Positions 45,629 through 55,931 of a DNA stretch of 64,000 bases are shown here, piece after piece. The notes under the pieces were generated by a model. It had not been told where the DNA came from. It was given only the letters and a program-made list of their open reading frames with translations, and searched no databases. Each line of letters starts with the position of its first letter. Position 1 is the first letter of the stretch. The DNA comes from Guyparkeria hydrothermalis (lineage in GTDB: Bacteria > Pseudomonadota > Gammaproteobacteria > Halothiobacillales > Halothiobacillaceae): the NCBI RefSeq assembly GCF_023555385.1, contig NZ_JAJSED010000001.1, positions 2,090,311-2,154,310 on the forward strand, written 5' to 3'. Made by a program: the position numbers and the translations under genes.

Positions 45629-45655
45629 TTATCGGTCGGGAGCGATCAGACTTTA
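45629..45655 (-). promoter_or_regulatory. Sigma-28 (FliA) promoter of the chemoreceptor gene
   Basis: On the - strand TAAAGTCT (45655-45648), 11 bp, then ACCGATAA (45636-45629). This matches the flagellar sigma-28 consensus TAAAGTTT-n11-GCCGATAA at 14 of 16 positions with exact spacing. The leader would be about 80 nt. Confidence 0.8.
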
Positions 45656-45696
45656 GGACGATGGTGCTGCTTGCCGACGATTGTCAGGAGGGCATG

Positions 45697-45730
45697 AAAA
45701 AACCCCGCACCGGCCAGGCCGGACGGGGTT
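45697..45730 (-). terminator. Terminator of dsbC
   Basis: On the - strand AACCCCG-TCCGGCC / GGCCGG-TGCGGGGTT is followed by TTTTTT, about 24 bp after the dsbC stop. Confidence 0.85.
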
Positions 45731-45753
45731 TCGATTGGGCAAGTGGCGCGGGC

Positions 45754-46509
45754 TTACTTGCCGCTGCTCTGCTCGATGGCCTGGAGCATCACCTTGGCCG
45801 GGCGGAAGCCGGCCACCGTCGCCCCGTTGGGCAGCACGGTGTAGGGCGTGCCACTCATGCCGAGCTGGCTCGAGAGCGCGATGTTCTTTTTGATCACGTC
45901 GTCGGCGCAGGCATTGGCGTCTACCGAATTGCCCTTCATGGCCTGTTCCAGGGCCTGCTTTGGCTTGTCGGCACACTGCACCTGGGATGAGAGCTTGAAG
46001 CCCTTCGATCCCGGTCCCTGGCGGGGGGTGAGAATGTAGGTCACTTCGACGCCCGCCTGTTGCAGCGCCGGCAGCTCGTTGTGGAGCTTGTCGCAGAAGG
46101 GGCACGTCGGGTCGGTCAGGATCGTGATCGCGTGCTTCTTCTCGCCGTCGGCCGGGTAGACGAGCTTGCGATCGGAGGAAACATCTTTCAGCGTCGCCAG
46201 GCGCTGCTCGTCCAGTTTTCCTTGGGTGAGATTCTGTCGATTGGCCACGTCGATCAGGTCACCGGCGAGCAGGTACTTGCCATCGGCAGTCACGTACGCG
46301 ATCTGGCCGTTGGAGACAAGTTCGTACAGACCGTCGGCCGGCGTCTCCCGGATCGCGTCGATCGGTATCCCCGGCATGTGCTTCTTGAGGCTTTCGGTGA
46401 TCGTCTCTTTGTCGGAGGCCAGGGTCGAGGTCGCCGGCAGGGCCAGGGCGAGCCCCAGCATGGCCAGGCGCAGGCGGGAATTGAACTGGGAACGGGAAGG
46501 GTTTCGCAT
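45754..46509 (-). CDS. dsbC: Thiol:disulfide interchange protein DsbC
   Basis: Periplasmic disulfide isomerase and dimeric chaperone. A signal peptide (about 1-31) is followed by an N-terminal dimerisation domain (about 33-95). The thioredoxin domain has the active site CPFC (Cys136, Cys139) in TDPTCPFCDKLH and a cis-proline region SGTPYTVLPNG. A second cysteine pair (CADK, CADD) is the structural disulfide. The active site CPFC differs from the CGYC of E. coli. Upstream in-frame ATGs at 46533 and 46554 are possible starts. It follows xerD, as in E. coli. Confidence 0.94.
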   Translation of the reverse strand: MRNPSRSQFNSRLRLAMLGLALALPATSTLASDKETITESLKKHMPGIPIDAIRETPADGLYELVSNGQIAYVTADGKYLLAGDLIDVANRQNLTQGKLDEQRLATLKDVSSDRKLVYPADGEKKHAITILTDPTCPFCDKLHNELPALQQAGVEVTYILTPRQGPGSKGFKLSSQVQCADKPKQALEQAMKGNSVDANACADDVIKKNIALSSQLGMSGTPYTVLPNGATVAGFRPAKVMLQAIEQSSGK

Positions 46510-46640
46510 CGGGTCGTGAACCTGAATTTGCATGTGGGTTTTACGGGCGGTCATCGGCAAACACGTTTGAGTTGCGCAGGATGGCGTGGGTTCCATTGTG
46601 GCATCAAGCGGCGCGTTGTTGTCAGGACCCTGCCAGCGGC

Positions 46641-47546
46641 TTATCCCCGCGGGTGGTGTTCCGCGTGGAGCGCCTTGAGTCGGGCGGTCGCCACGTGCGT
46701 ATAGATCTGGGTGGTCGACAGGTCGGCATGGCCGAGGAGCATCTGCAGGGCGCGCAGGTCGGCGCCGTGGTTCAGCAGGTGGGTGGCAAAGGCATGCCGC
46801 AGTGTGTGCGGCGAGGGCAGGCGCGCCAGACCGGCCTGGCGCGCGTGGTGCTTGATGCGGTACCAGAATGCCTGCCGGGTCAGCGCCGCCGCCCGGTCGG
46901 TGACGAATACTGCCGCGACCTGTCGCTCGCCCAACAGGGCCGGCCGGGCTTCCTGCAGGTACCGCTTCAGCCAGTCGATCGCCTCGTCGCCAATCGGTAC
47001 CAGCCGTTCCCGTCCGCCCTTGCCCACGATGCGGGCCAGGCCGTGGGCGAGATGGATCTCGTTGAGCGTCAGCCCGACCAGCTCGGAGACGCGCAGCCCG
47101 GTGGCATAGAGGGTCTCGAACATGGCGCGGTCGCGCAGCCCCAGCGGCGTTTCGGTGTCCGGTGCGTTGAGCAGGGCCTCGACGTCCGCCTCGCTCATGT
47201 CGGAAGGGAGGGCGCGGGGCAGCCTCGGTGCCGGCAGGTCGCGAGCCGGATTTGGCTGGATCAGACCCTCGCGGCTTGCCCAGGCATAGAAACGCCGCAG
47301 GGCGGATCGCATGCGTCCGACCGAACGGGGGGCGGCGCCTTCGGTGAGGCGCTCGCCCAGCAGACGGTGGAGGGTCTCGCCATCGGCGTGAGCCAGCGCG
47401 GCACTTTCGTCGATTGATTTGGCATTGGAGAGCCGCCGTGCGGCCAGTTCGAGGTCACGCCGGTACGCGGCGCGGCTGTTGGCCGCCAGGTTTTCCTCAA
47501 GCCACAAGGCCTCGACGAAGGCCGTGATCAGTTCGTCGTCCTGCAT
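46641..47546 (-). CDS. xerD: Site-specific tyrosine recombinase XerD
   Basis: With XerC it resolves chromosome dimers at dif under FtsK control. The 301-residue protein has the SAM-like core-binding domain (about 5-90). The catalytic domain shows all six residues: Arg152 (ATGLRVSEL), Lys176, His247 and Arg250 (PHTLRHAFATH), His273 (LGHADLSTTQIY) and Tyr282. The xerD-dsbC order and the lack of mobile-element neighbours argue for the housekeeping enzyme rather than an integrase. XerC cannot be fully excluded from motifs alone. Confidence 0.93.
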   Translation of the reverse strand: MQDDELITAFVEALWLEENLAANSRAAYRRDLELAARRLSNAKSIDESAALAHADGETLHRLLGERLTEGAAPRSVGRMRSALRRFYAWASREGLIQPNPARDLPAPRLPRALPSDMSEADVEALLNAPDTETPLGLRDRAMFETLYATGLRVSELVGLTLNEIHLAHGLARIVGKGGRERLVPIGDEAIDWLKRYLQEARPALLGERQVAAVFVTDRAAALTRQAFWYRIKHHARQAGLARLPSPHTLRHAFATHLLNHGADLRALQMLLGHADLSTTQIYTHVATARLKALHAEHHPRG

Positions 47547-48188
47547 CTCGATTCCGTCGAGCGGCGCGCCGCGTTGAAACAGCGGTCATTATGTCGCGCC
47601 AGGGGTGATCCGTCACCCGGGCAGGCGCGAGCCGCGGAAGCGCCTGATATACCGTTGGATAAGTCGTAATTCCCCAACTTTTCACAGCGGTTTTCCACGA
47701 TTTTATCCACAGGATTCGATTCTCGGTCAGCCGGTTAACACGCCGAGGCGCCGGCTGCCAAGCCGGTTCGCGTGCCGAGCAGAACTCTAGCGGAGATGCG
47801 AGTTAACTTATTGATAAGTATAACTATATACGGTGGAGCCCTGACGCTGTCATCAGGTGGTCAAAAAATCCGCAATTCGTGCAAACCCCTGATGCAGCTT
47901 CATCGAACGGCATTGTTGGCGGGTTTTCCACGAAGTTTTCCACAGAATCTGTGCATAAGTGAAAAGACGATCTCGGCAAACCCTTTGTGACCAATCGCTT
48001 AGCGCATATATTTGCGGCGTCATTCAGCATTGTCGCGCTAAATGGGTCAGGTGGGTCCGCTCGGCGGCTCCCAGCCGCGCAGCGAATTTTGCTAATCTTG
48101 CGCGGTGTAATCTGCCGCGGGAAAAGCCCGGGCGGCGTCCGGCATGTCGGGCGCAATGAAACCGATAACGAATACCGATGGAGTCTTT
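47547..48188. other. Long intergenic region with DnaA-box cluster and AT-rich stretch
   Basis: Between divergent xerD and acs. Perfect DnaA boxes are at 47703-47711 (TTATCCACA) and 47950-47958 (minus strand, TTATGCACA). Near matches lie at 47936-47944 (TTTTCCACA), 47691-47699 and 47924-47932 (TTTTCCACG) and 47654-47662. Between them, 47801-47830 is strongly AT-rich and includes the inverted repeat ACTTAT-TG-ATAAGT (47805-47818). No gene with a recognisable product is present. It could be a replication origin, a DnaA-titrating site, or DnaA control of a flanking gene. Confidence 0.6.
47985..48012 (+). promoter_or_regulatory. Candidate promoter of acs
   Basis: TTGTGA (47985-47990), a 16-bp spacer and TATATT (48007-48012). 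The leader to the acs start would be about 170 nt. No clear CRP palindrome was seen. Confidence 0.45.
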
Positions 48189-50153
<1,965 letters not shown>

Positions 50154-50179
50154 CTCGTCGCCCACCGTTGAGCACAGAG

Positions 50180-50209
50180 ACCCCGCGGCCTCCGGTCGCG
50201 GGGTTTTTT
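50180..50209 (+). terminator. Terminator of acs
   Basis: ACCCCGCGGCC-TCC-GGTCGCGGGGT stem followed by TTTTTT. Confidence 0.9.
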
Positions 50210-50295
50210 ATTGCCGGGAGGACTTCGTTCGGTTCTGATATCTTCAGGTTGGCTTCTTCGGGCTTTCGGCCCAGATGGGGGCAGGGAGGGATCGA

Positions 50296-51000
50296 ATGAC
50301 AAGGAAAGATGAGCGGGCATACCGTCGCGTGCGGGTCTGGGACCTGCCGATCCGCGTGTTCCACTGGGCGCTGGTGCTGCTGATCTTCGGCTCCTGGCTC
50401 ACCGGTGCGGTGCTCGACGACTACGTCGATTGGCATATGTATATCGGGGTTACGATCGGCGGACTGGTGCTGTTCCGGCTCATGTGGGGGGTGTGGGGCA
50501 GCGATACGGCGCGCTTCACGCAGTTCATCCGCGGGCCGGGCGGTATCTTCGACTACCTGCGCGGTCGCGGAGCGCTCGAGGGTCTGCGCCTCGGACACAA
50601 CCCGCTCGGGGCGTTGTCTGTGGTGGCCATGCTGGGGTTGCTGTGCATACAGGTCGGTACCGGTCTGTTCGCGCACGATGACACCTTCAACGAGGGGCCA
50701 TTCAACGAGCTCGTCAGCTCCGACACCGCCGACTGGCTGACGGCGATCCACAAGCAGAACTTCTACGTCCTGTTCGGATTCATCGTCCTGCACATCGGCG
50801 CGGTCTTCTTTCACGTGCTGGTCAAGCACCAGGACCTGTTGCGGGCGATGATCAGCGGTTGGATGCGCATCCCTGCCAATCTGCGCCTACACCGCGACTC
50901 GGTGCGTCTGCGCTTTGCCGGCTGGGTCGTCTTCGCCGTTACCGCGGCGATCGCCGGCGCCGTGGCCTGGTGGGTGGCCGGACGGATCGTGACGCTCTAG
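50296..51000 (+). CDS. Cytochrome b561 / hydrogenase-type b subunit family protein
   Basis: Di-haem membrane cytochrome of the bacterial cytochrome b561/Ni-hydrogenase b-subunit family. Four main membrane segments are predicted at about 20-38, 48-66, 100-120 and 150-172, with an extra C-terminal one at about 205-228. Putative haem histidines lie in RVFHWALVLL, WHMYIGV, AIHKQN and VLHIGAVFFHVLVKH. GGGAGGG precedes the start. No cytochrome c or hydrogenase partner is adjacent, so the electron donor and acceptor are unknown. Confidence 0.85.
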   Translation: MTRKDERAYRRVRVWDLPIRVFHWALVLLIFGSWLTGAVLDDYVDWHMYIGVTIGGLVLFRLMWGVWGSDTARFTQFIRGPGGIFDYLRGRGALEGLRLGHNPLGALSVVAMLGLLCIQVGTGLFAHDDTFNEGPFNELVSSDTADWLTAIHKQNFYVLFGFIVLHIGAVFFHVLVKHQDLLRAMISGWMRIPANLRLHRDSVRLRFAGWVVFAVTAAIAGAVAWWVAGRIVTL

Positions 51001-51026
51001 TTGGACGGATGGTCGTCAGCAAATAA

Positions 51027-51050
51027 CGAAGCGCCCCGAGGGGCGCTTCG
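51027..51050. terminator. Hairpin between the cytochrome b gene and ubiB
   Basis: An 11-bp stem (51027-51037 with 51040-51050) with a GA loop lies between converging genes. The T-tracts are poor (TTCGTT on +, TTATTTG on -), so termination may be moderate. Confidence 0.6.
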
Positions 51051-51073
51051 TTCGTTGTGACCGGTGCCTGTCG

Positions 51074-52738
51074 TCATGATCGACGCAGACCGGCGGCGAG
51101 CAGGCCGATCGCGGCGATCAGTTCGGCCCAGCCGAGCCAGGAGACGGCCGCCACGCCGCCGCGATCGATGGCCGCCGTCTGGGTGGCGAGGAACACCACC
51201 AGCAACAAGGCCCCGACCAACGTCAGGCGACCCTGCTGCCGGTCACGTCGGCTCTCCTCGCGCATGGCCTGCAGCTCCTGGCCCTGGCGGTCGAGCATCT
51301 CCGTATGCCGGTGCACCTGCGTCAGTGCCTGGATGGAAAGGCGGGGCAGCTCGGAGAGGTGCTGGTTGAGATAGGGCAGCTCGTCCTTCAGCCGCTCGAC
51401 GAAGGCGCGCGGCCCGATCCGTTCGCGCATCCAGCGCTCGATGAACGGCTTGGCCGTCTCCCACAGATCGAGATCCGGATAGAGCTCCCGGCCCAGCCCT
51501 TCGATGGCCAGCAGCGTCTTCTGCAGCAATACCAGCTGCGGCTGGACCTCCATGTTGAACTGGCGTGCCACCTGGAACAGTCGCAGCAGGAAGTGGCCGA
51601 ACGAGATCTCGCGCAGCGGCTTCTGGAAGATCGGCTCGCAGACCGTGCGGATGGCGGCCTCGAACTCGCCCACCCGCGTGGTGCGCGGTACCCAGCCGGA
51701 CTCGACGTGAAGTTCGGCCACCCGGCGGTAGTCGCGGTTGAAGAAGGCGTGGAAGTTCTCGGCGAGATAGCGTTGATCCTCCGGCATCAGCGAGCCGACG
51801 ATACCGAAATCCACCGCCATGTAGCGTGGCTGATCGGGGTCGGTCGCATCGACGAAGATGTTGCCCGGGTGCATGTCGGCGTGGAAGAAGTTGTGCTTGA
51901 ACACCTGGGTGAAGAACACTTCCACGCCGCGTTCGGCCAAGCGCTTCATGTTGACGTTCGCCTGGCGCAGCAGGTCGGTTCGGGCGATCGGGATGCCGTG
52001 AATGCGCTCCTGGACCAGCACGTCGGTGCGGCACCAGTCCCAGTAGACCCCCGGGACGTAGAGCATCGGCGAGCCCTCGAATTGGCGCTTGAATTCGGCA
52101 GCATTGGCCGCCTCGCGCTGCAGATCGAGCTCGTTCATCAAGGTCTTGTCGAACTCGGATACCACCGCCACCGGGTGCAGGCGCGGCCCTTCCGACCAGT
52201 AGCGCTCGGCCAGACCCGCGACCGCGTAGAGGATCTCGAGATCGCTACGGATGCGCCGGTGAATGCCGGGGCGGGTGATCTTGACGATCACTTCCTGGCC
52301 GTCGTCGAGCGTGGCGGCATGCACCTGGGCGATGGAGGCCGAGGCCAGCGGTTCGGCCTCGAAATGGGCGAAGTGCTCGGTGACCGATGCGCCCAGCGCC
52401 GCCTCAATGCGCTGGCGGGCGAGCTGGGCCGGGAACGGGCGGACCCGATCCTGCAGCGCGGTCAGCGCCTCGGCGAGGTCCGGCGGCAGCAGGTCGCGCC
52501 GGGTGGAGAGCATCTGGCCGAACTTGACGAAGATCGGGCCAAGGTCCTCCAGGGCGGCGACCAGCCGCTCACCACGGGTACGACGGCGATTATCGGACAG
52601 CCAGTACCAGGGCGAGGCGAACTTGAGAAAGCGGATCGGGCGGAAGATCTTCAGCGCCAGCACGATCTCGTCGAGGCCGTGGCGCAGCAGCACGAACTGG
52701 ATCACCACCAGTCGCCAGAGCAGTCGTGGTCGCATCAC
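51074..52738 (-). CDS. ubiB: UbiB, atypical kinase of ubiquinone biosynthesis
   Basis: ADCK/ABC1-family ATPase needed for ubiquinone synthesis at the membrane. The family hallmarks are the KxGQ motif (FVKFGQMLSTRRDLLP), the Ala-rich loop LASASIAQVHAA, the catalytic HADMHPGNIF and the DFGIVG metal motif. Two C-terminal membrane segments at about 500-520 and 530-550 anchor it. It overlaps ubiJ by 4 nt and is the last gene of pldA-ubiJ-ubiB. Confidence 0.96.
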   Translation of the reverse strand: MMRPRLLWRLVVIQFVLLRHGLDEIVLALKIFRPIRFLKFASPWYWLSDNRRRTRGERLVAALEDLGPIFVKFGQMLSTRRDLLPPDLAEALTALQDRVRPFPAQLARQRIEAALGASVTEHFAHFEAEPLASASIAQVHAATLDDGQEVIVKITRPGIHRRIRSDLEILYAVAGLAERYWSEGPRLHPVAVVSEFDKTLMNELDLQREAANAAEFKRQFEGSPMLYVPGVYWDWCRTDVLVQERIHGIPIARTDLLRQANVNMKRLAERGVEVFFTQVFKHNFFHADMHPGNIFVDATDPDQPRYMAVDFGIVGSLMPEDQRYLAENFHAFFNRDYRRVAELHVESGWVPRTTRVGEFEAAIRTVCEPIFQKPLREISFGHFLLRLFQVARQFNMEVQPQLVLLQKTLLAIEGLGRELYPDLDLWETAKPFIERWMRERIGPRAFVERLKDELPYLNQHLSELPRLSIQALTQVHRHTEMLDRQGQELQAMREESRRDRQQGRLTLVGALLLVVFLATQTAAIDRGGVAAVSWLGWAELIAAIGLLAAGLRRS

Positions 52739-53364
52739 GCCTCCGTGGTTCCGGCAGTGGCTGTCCGGGTCTCGAGGCTTGCCAGGCGGCGCTCCAGCCG
52801 TTCGGTCGCCGAGCGGGTCGCGTCGACCGAGTCGAGAAAGGCCGGCAGGTCGAACTCGTCGGCCACCAACCGCGCTTCGTGCACCAGGTAGTCGTGCTGC
52901 TCAATCTGGCGGGTTTCGTGCCATTCGGTTGCGGTGCGCTGTACCTTGCGGGCCGCCTGTTCAACGATGCCGGCGGCGGATATGCCGATCCGTTCGGCCA
53001 GCCAGTCGGCCCAGTCGATATCCAGACCGCGCAGCGTGCGCAGAAATCGTGTCGCCTCGGTCTCGTCGCCTTCGATACGAAGATCGCCGGCGAACAGGGC
53101 GTCCATGTCGTGGCCGCGCTGCAAGGCGGTCAACAGGGCCGGGCCGCTGCTGTGAATCACCGCATCCGGGGTGAGGTCGTCGGCTGCCCGCCACATCAGG
53201 CCATCGGTGGTCGGCGTGAAGGTCAGCAGGGCGGCGGGGTGCTCGAGTTGCAGGCTGAAGACCATCCCGGCCTGACGCGCGAGGCGCTCCCGGGCGACGG
53301 GGTCGAGCCGGATCAGGCGGTTGAGGGCGGACTCGGCGGTGAATCGCAGGGCGGAGAGAAGCAT
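52735..53364 (-). CDS. ubiJ: Ubiquinone biosynthesis accessory factor UbiJ
   Basis: SCP2-domain lipid-binding factor that holds ubiquinone intermediates in the soluble Ubi complex. The N-terminal SCP2-like domain covers about 10-110 (VFSLQLEHPAALLTFTP, DAVIHSSGPALLTAL, ALFAGDLRIEGDETEA). A C-terminal coiled coil (SATERLERRLASLE) resembles the UbiK-binding region. It overlaps ubiB by 4 nt. The usual upstream ubiE is replaced here by pldA. Confidence 0.92.
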   Translation of the reverse strand: MLLSALRFTAESALNRLIRLDPVARERLARQAGMVFSLQLEHPAALLTFTPTTDGLMWRAADDLTPDAVIHSSGPALLTALQRGHDMDALFAGDLRIEGDETEATRFLRTLRGLDIDWADWLAERIGISAAGIVEQAARKVQRTATEWHETRQIEQHDYLVHEARLVADEFDLPAFLDSVDATRSATERLERRLASLETRTATAGTTEA

Positions 53365-53395
53365 GGGGTTGACGGTCGCATGGCCGGTTGAATTC

Positions 53396-54514
53396 CTAGA
53401 GCCAGTCGGTGAGGGCGATGCCCATGCCGATCCGGCTGACCGAGCGATTGTAGTCGATCAGGCTCTCTCCATAACCATTGAAGTACTGAACGTAGCCCTT
53501 GATCCGGTTCGAGAGCGGGAAACTGTAGCCGACCTCGATCGCCCCGCGGTTCTCGTCAAAGTCGAGATTGTTCCGCAGGGTGGCGGCGATCGTCTGACCG
53601 TTCCACTTGTAGGCCAGCTGTAGATCGCCGTGCCCCATGTAGTCGGTGATGTCCGGATTGTTGTCGTGCTCGTCGGGGTCGGGGATTCGATACCAGCCGC
53701 GCAGCCGGCCGGCGAAATGGCCGCGGCCGAAGGCGATACCGGTCGCCAGCCGATTCCAGCTGCGCGAGCGGTCGCCGCCCTGGCCGTTGGAGGTATGGAT
53801 CACCGACAGACGGGCGCGGCGGAATGTCAGGCCGGCAAGCTTGAAGTTGGTGTCCACGTTCAGGCCCAGCTCGGGTTCGTAGTTCGTCTCGCGGAAAGGC
53901 GAGGAGGCGTCCTCGTCGGCACCGAGTGCGCTGCTGTTGTAGGTCTGCCAGAGCGAGAGCTGGGTATAGCCGAAGTAGAGCGAGGTGTTATCGCCCAGTG
54001 GGTCCTGAAACCAGTCGAACTGGAACGAGAGCTGGAACTTGGTCTCGGCGTGCTGAGGATCGAAGTCATACTCCGGCCGGGACAGGTCGGTCGGGGTATA
54101 GGTCAGCGGCATGATGTAGTTTGGCTTGTAGCCCCGGATGACGAACGGATTGCGCTCGCCCGACTTTTCCGAGCGGATTCGTTGTTCCAACGCAACAGGG
54201 TGCGCTGGCTCCTCCGCCTCGGACGCCTGATCGTCGGTTGCTGCTTTCGGGGCAGCAGACGCCTCTCCCTCGGCCTGCGCTTCCGCGTTTAGCGGGCGGG
54301 TAACGGCCTCACCCTGACCTTCGGCCGGTTCGTTCGTCACGCCTTGGGAGGCCACACGGTCGAAGCAGGCCAGGCGCTGCGCATCATCGTCCAGCATCGC
54401 GCACTCGGACCAGTCCGGTGCTGCGGCCTGCGACGTGCCGGCGAGCGTGGCGAACAGAAGGCCGGCCGGCAGGGCCAGACGGTGTGTTGCGGCGGTGGGG
54501 CGGAGTGCTTTCAT
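53396..54514 (-). CDS. pldA: Outer membrane phospholipase A1
   Basis: OMPLA hydrolyses phospholipids that have reached the outer leaflet, preserving outer-membrane asymmetry. A signal peptide (ALPAGLLFATLAGTSQAA) is followed by a linker of about 100 residues rich in Ala, Glu and Pro. The 12-strand barrel carries the catalytic His-Ser-Asn region IHTSNGQGGDRSRSWNRL. The 372-residue length, with the long acidic linker, exceeds the 289 of E. coli. It lies 31 bp upstream of ubiJ. The start at 54514 is set by the signal peptide. Confidence 0.94.
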   Translation of the reverse strand: MKALRPTAATHRLALPAGLLFATLAGTSQAAAPDWSECAMLDDDAQRLACFDRVASQGVTNEPAEGQGEAVTRPLNAEAQAEGEASAAPKAATDDQASEAEEPAHPVALEQRIRSEKSGERNPFVIRGYKPNYIMPLTYTPTDLSRPEYDFDPQHAETKFQLSFQFDWFQDPLGDNTSLYFGYTQLSLWQTYNSSALGADEDASSPFRETNYEPELGLNVDTNFKLAGLTFRRARLSVIHTSNGQGGDRSRSWNRLATGIAFGRGHFAGRLRGWYRIPDPDEHDNNPDITDYMGHGDLQLAYKWNGQTIAATLRNNLDFDENRGAIEVGYSFPLSNRIKGYVQYFNGYGESLIDYNRSVSRIGMGIALTDWL

Positions 54515-54663
54515 GAGAGCCAAGTCGTTGATGGGTGGCGGTTGGTCGACCATGCTAGATGCTAGCGGTACAAGCACCGAATTGAGCGTTTCGGGCCGTT
54601 CCGGAAGACCGGTCAAGAGGGTCGGGAGTTCCCTCGTTGCTCCTTCCAGTCGAGGAAAATGTC

Positions 54664-55614
54664 ATGGCCAAGGCAAAGAAGCACGCGCGCAAACTGGACG
54701 CCGGTTTTGCCGGCCAACCGGCCGGCGAGATGGCCGCCGCACTGATCCGGGCACAACAGAAAGCGTTTCGCGGCGCCTGGAAGCATTACCAGAAAGCCGG
54801 CGACGATGACCCGGATGCCCTGCATGATCTTCGGGTGGAGTTGCGCCGTCTGCGTGCCTGGTTGCGGTTGGCGCGCGACGTGGTCAAGACGCGCAAGTCC
54901 GCGCGTCGGCGGCTCAAGGTGTTGGGGCGGTCCACCAGCCCCATGCGCGATCGCGAGGTGATGCTCGAACTGTTGAAGGCAGTTGGCCAAACGCCCGATT
55001 GCACCGAGGTGGCCGAGCGCATTGCTTATTTGACCGACGAACACGAACCCCCTGCTCACGCGCCGCTGGTCTTCGATCTCAAGCCGGCCCTCAAGCCGCG
55101 TGCCCGATCGGGCACACCTCGGTTCTCCGACTGGTTCGGCGGGCAGTTGACCCTGATGACCGATCTCATTCGGCGCGATTTCGCCCAGGGGCGTGATGGT
55201 TTTCACGCCGCGCGGATCCAGGTCAAGCACCTGCGCTACTTGGTCGAGCCGATGGCCGAGCCCTTCGCCGAGGTGGCGCCGCTTCTCAAGGACCTCAAGG
55301 AGATCCAGGACCGGCTGGGCGATCTCCACGACCTGCTGGTGCTGCGGCAACGTCTGCCGACCTATGCCGGCTGGCTGGTTGCTGACGACCTGCCCGAGGC
55401 GTTGGTCCGCCCGGGCAAGCAGACCCGGGCCGTAACGCGGTCGTTTGCCGGGGTGCGTGATGCGGTGATCTGTCTGGCCGGCTGGCAGCACGAGGCGTTT
55501 GAATCCCAGTGGAATGACTGGGAAGCCCGGCGTTCCCAGCTCGCGAAGCGGGTGGTCGCCGCCTGTGACCGGCTGGCGGGATCGCTTGATTCCGCCGGTC
55601 GTGGCGGTAATTGA
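54664..55614 (+). CDS. CHAD domain protein
   Basis: Alpha-helical CHAD-domain protein; such domains bind inorganic polyphosphate. The duplicated helical units are recognisable in DALHDLRVELRRLRAWLRLA and GFHAARIQVKHLRYLVEP, with the conserved His and Arg/Lys of each unit, and in LGDLHDLLVLRQ. There is no fused CYTH/ThTTM domain and no export signal. GAGGAA lies about 7 nt before ATG 54664. It is divergent from pldA and ends 37 bp before a tRNA gene. Confidence 0.9.
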   Translation: MAKAKKHARKLDAGFAGQPAGEMAAALIRAQQKAFRGAWKHYQKAGDDDPDALHDLRVELRRLRAWLRLARDVVKTRKSARRRLKVLGRSTSPMRDREVMLELLKAVGQTPDCTEVAERIAYLTDEHEPPAHAPLVFDLKPALKPRARSGTPRFSDWFGGQLTLMTDLIRRDFAQGRDGFHAARIQVKHLRYLVEPMAEPFAEVAPLLKDLKEIQDRLGDLHDLLVLRQRLPTYAGWLVADDLPEALVRPGKQTRAVTRSFAGVRDAVICLAGWQHEAFESQWNDWEARRSQLAKRVVAACDRLAGSLDSAGRGGN

Positions 55615-55651
55615 CAACGCCGGGCAAAAGAACAAAAATGCGCGGTCCCGC

Positions 55652-55727
55652 GCCGGAGTAGCTCAGTTGGTAGAGCAGGGCATTCGTAATGCCAAGGTCG
55701 TAGGTTCGACTCCTATCTCCGGCACCA
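55652..55727 (+). tRNA. thrW: tRNA-Thr (anticodon CGU)
   Basis: 76 nt with an encoded CCA end. Acceptor GCCGGAG pairs with CTCCGGC, the D arm is GCTCAGTTGGTAGAGC, the anticodon loop is TTCGTAA giving CGU, and the T arm contains GGTTCGACTCC. It closely matches E. coli tRNA-Thr(CGU). It reads ACG codons. The gene symbol follows the E. coli tRNA of the same anticodon. Confidence 0.98.
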
Positions 55728-55931
55728 GTTTTCCTGCCTGGAATCAGGGGTGGATTCACCCAGCCCCTGCTTGTCGCTTCAAGTATCCCTCGGGCCCGCG
55801 CAAGGGTGGGCTCTAGTCGGTTTCTCTTGGCGCTCCCGATGTTTTTGTGAGCGACTCCGCTCCGGAGCATGATCGAGCAGACAAAGAGCATGCCCGAGTG
55901 GCGGAAACGCGTAGCTCCCATGGGCGCCTCA

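Noticed and set aside
46641-47546. XerD-type recombinase as evidence of an integron, ICE or phage
   Set aside because: It is followed by dsbC as in the housekeeping locus. No attachment repeats, tRNA or cargo genes lie next to it.
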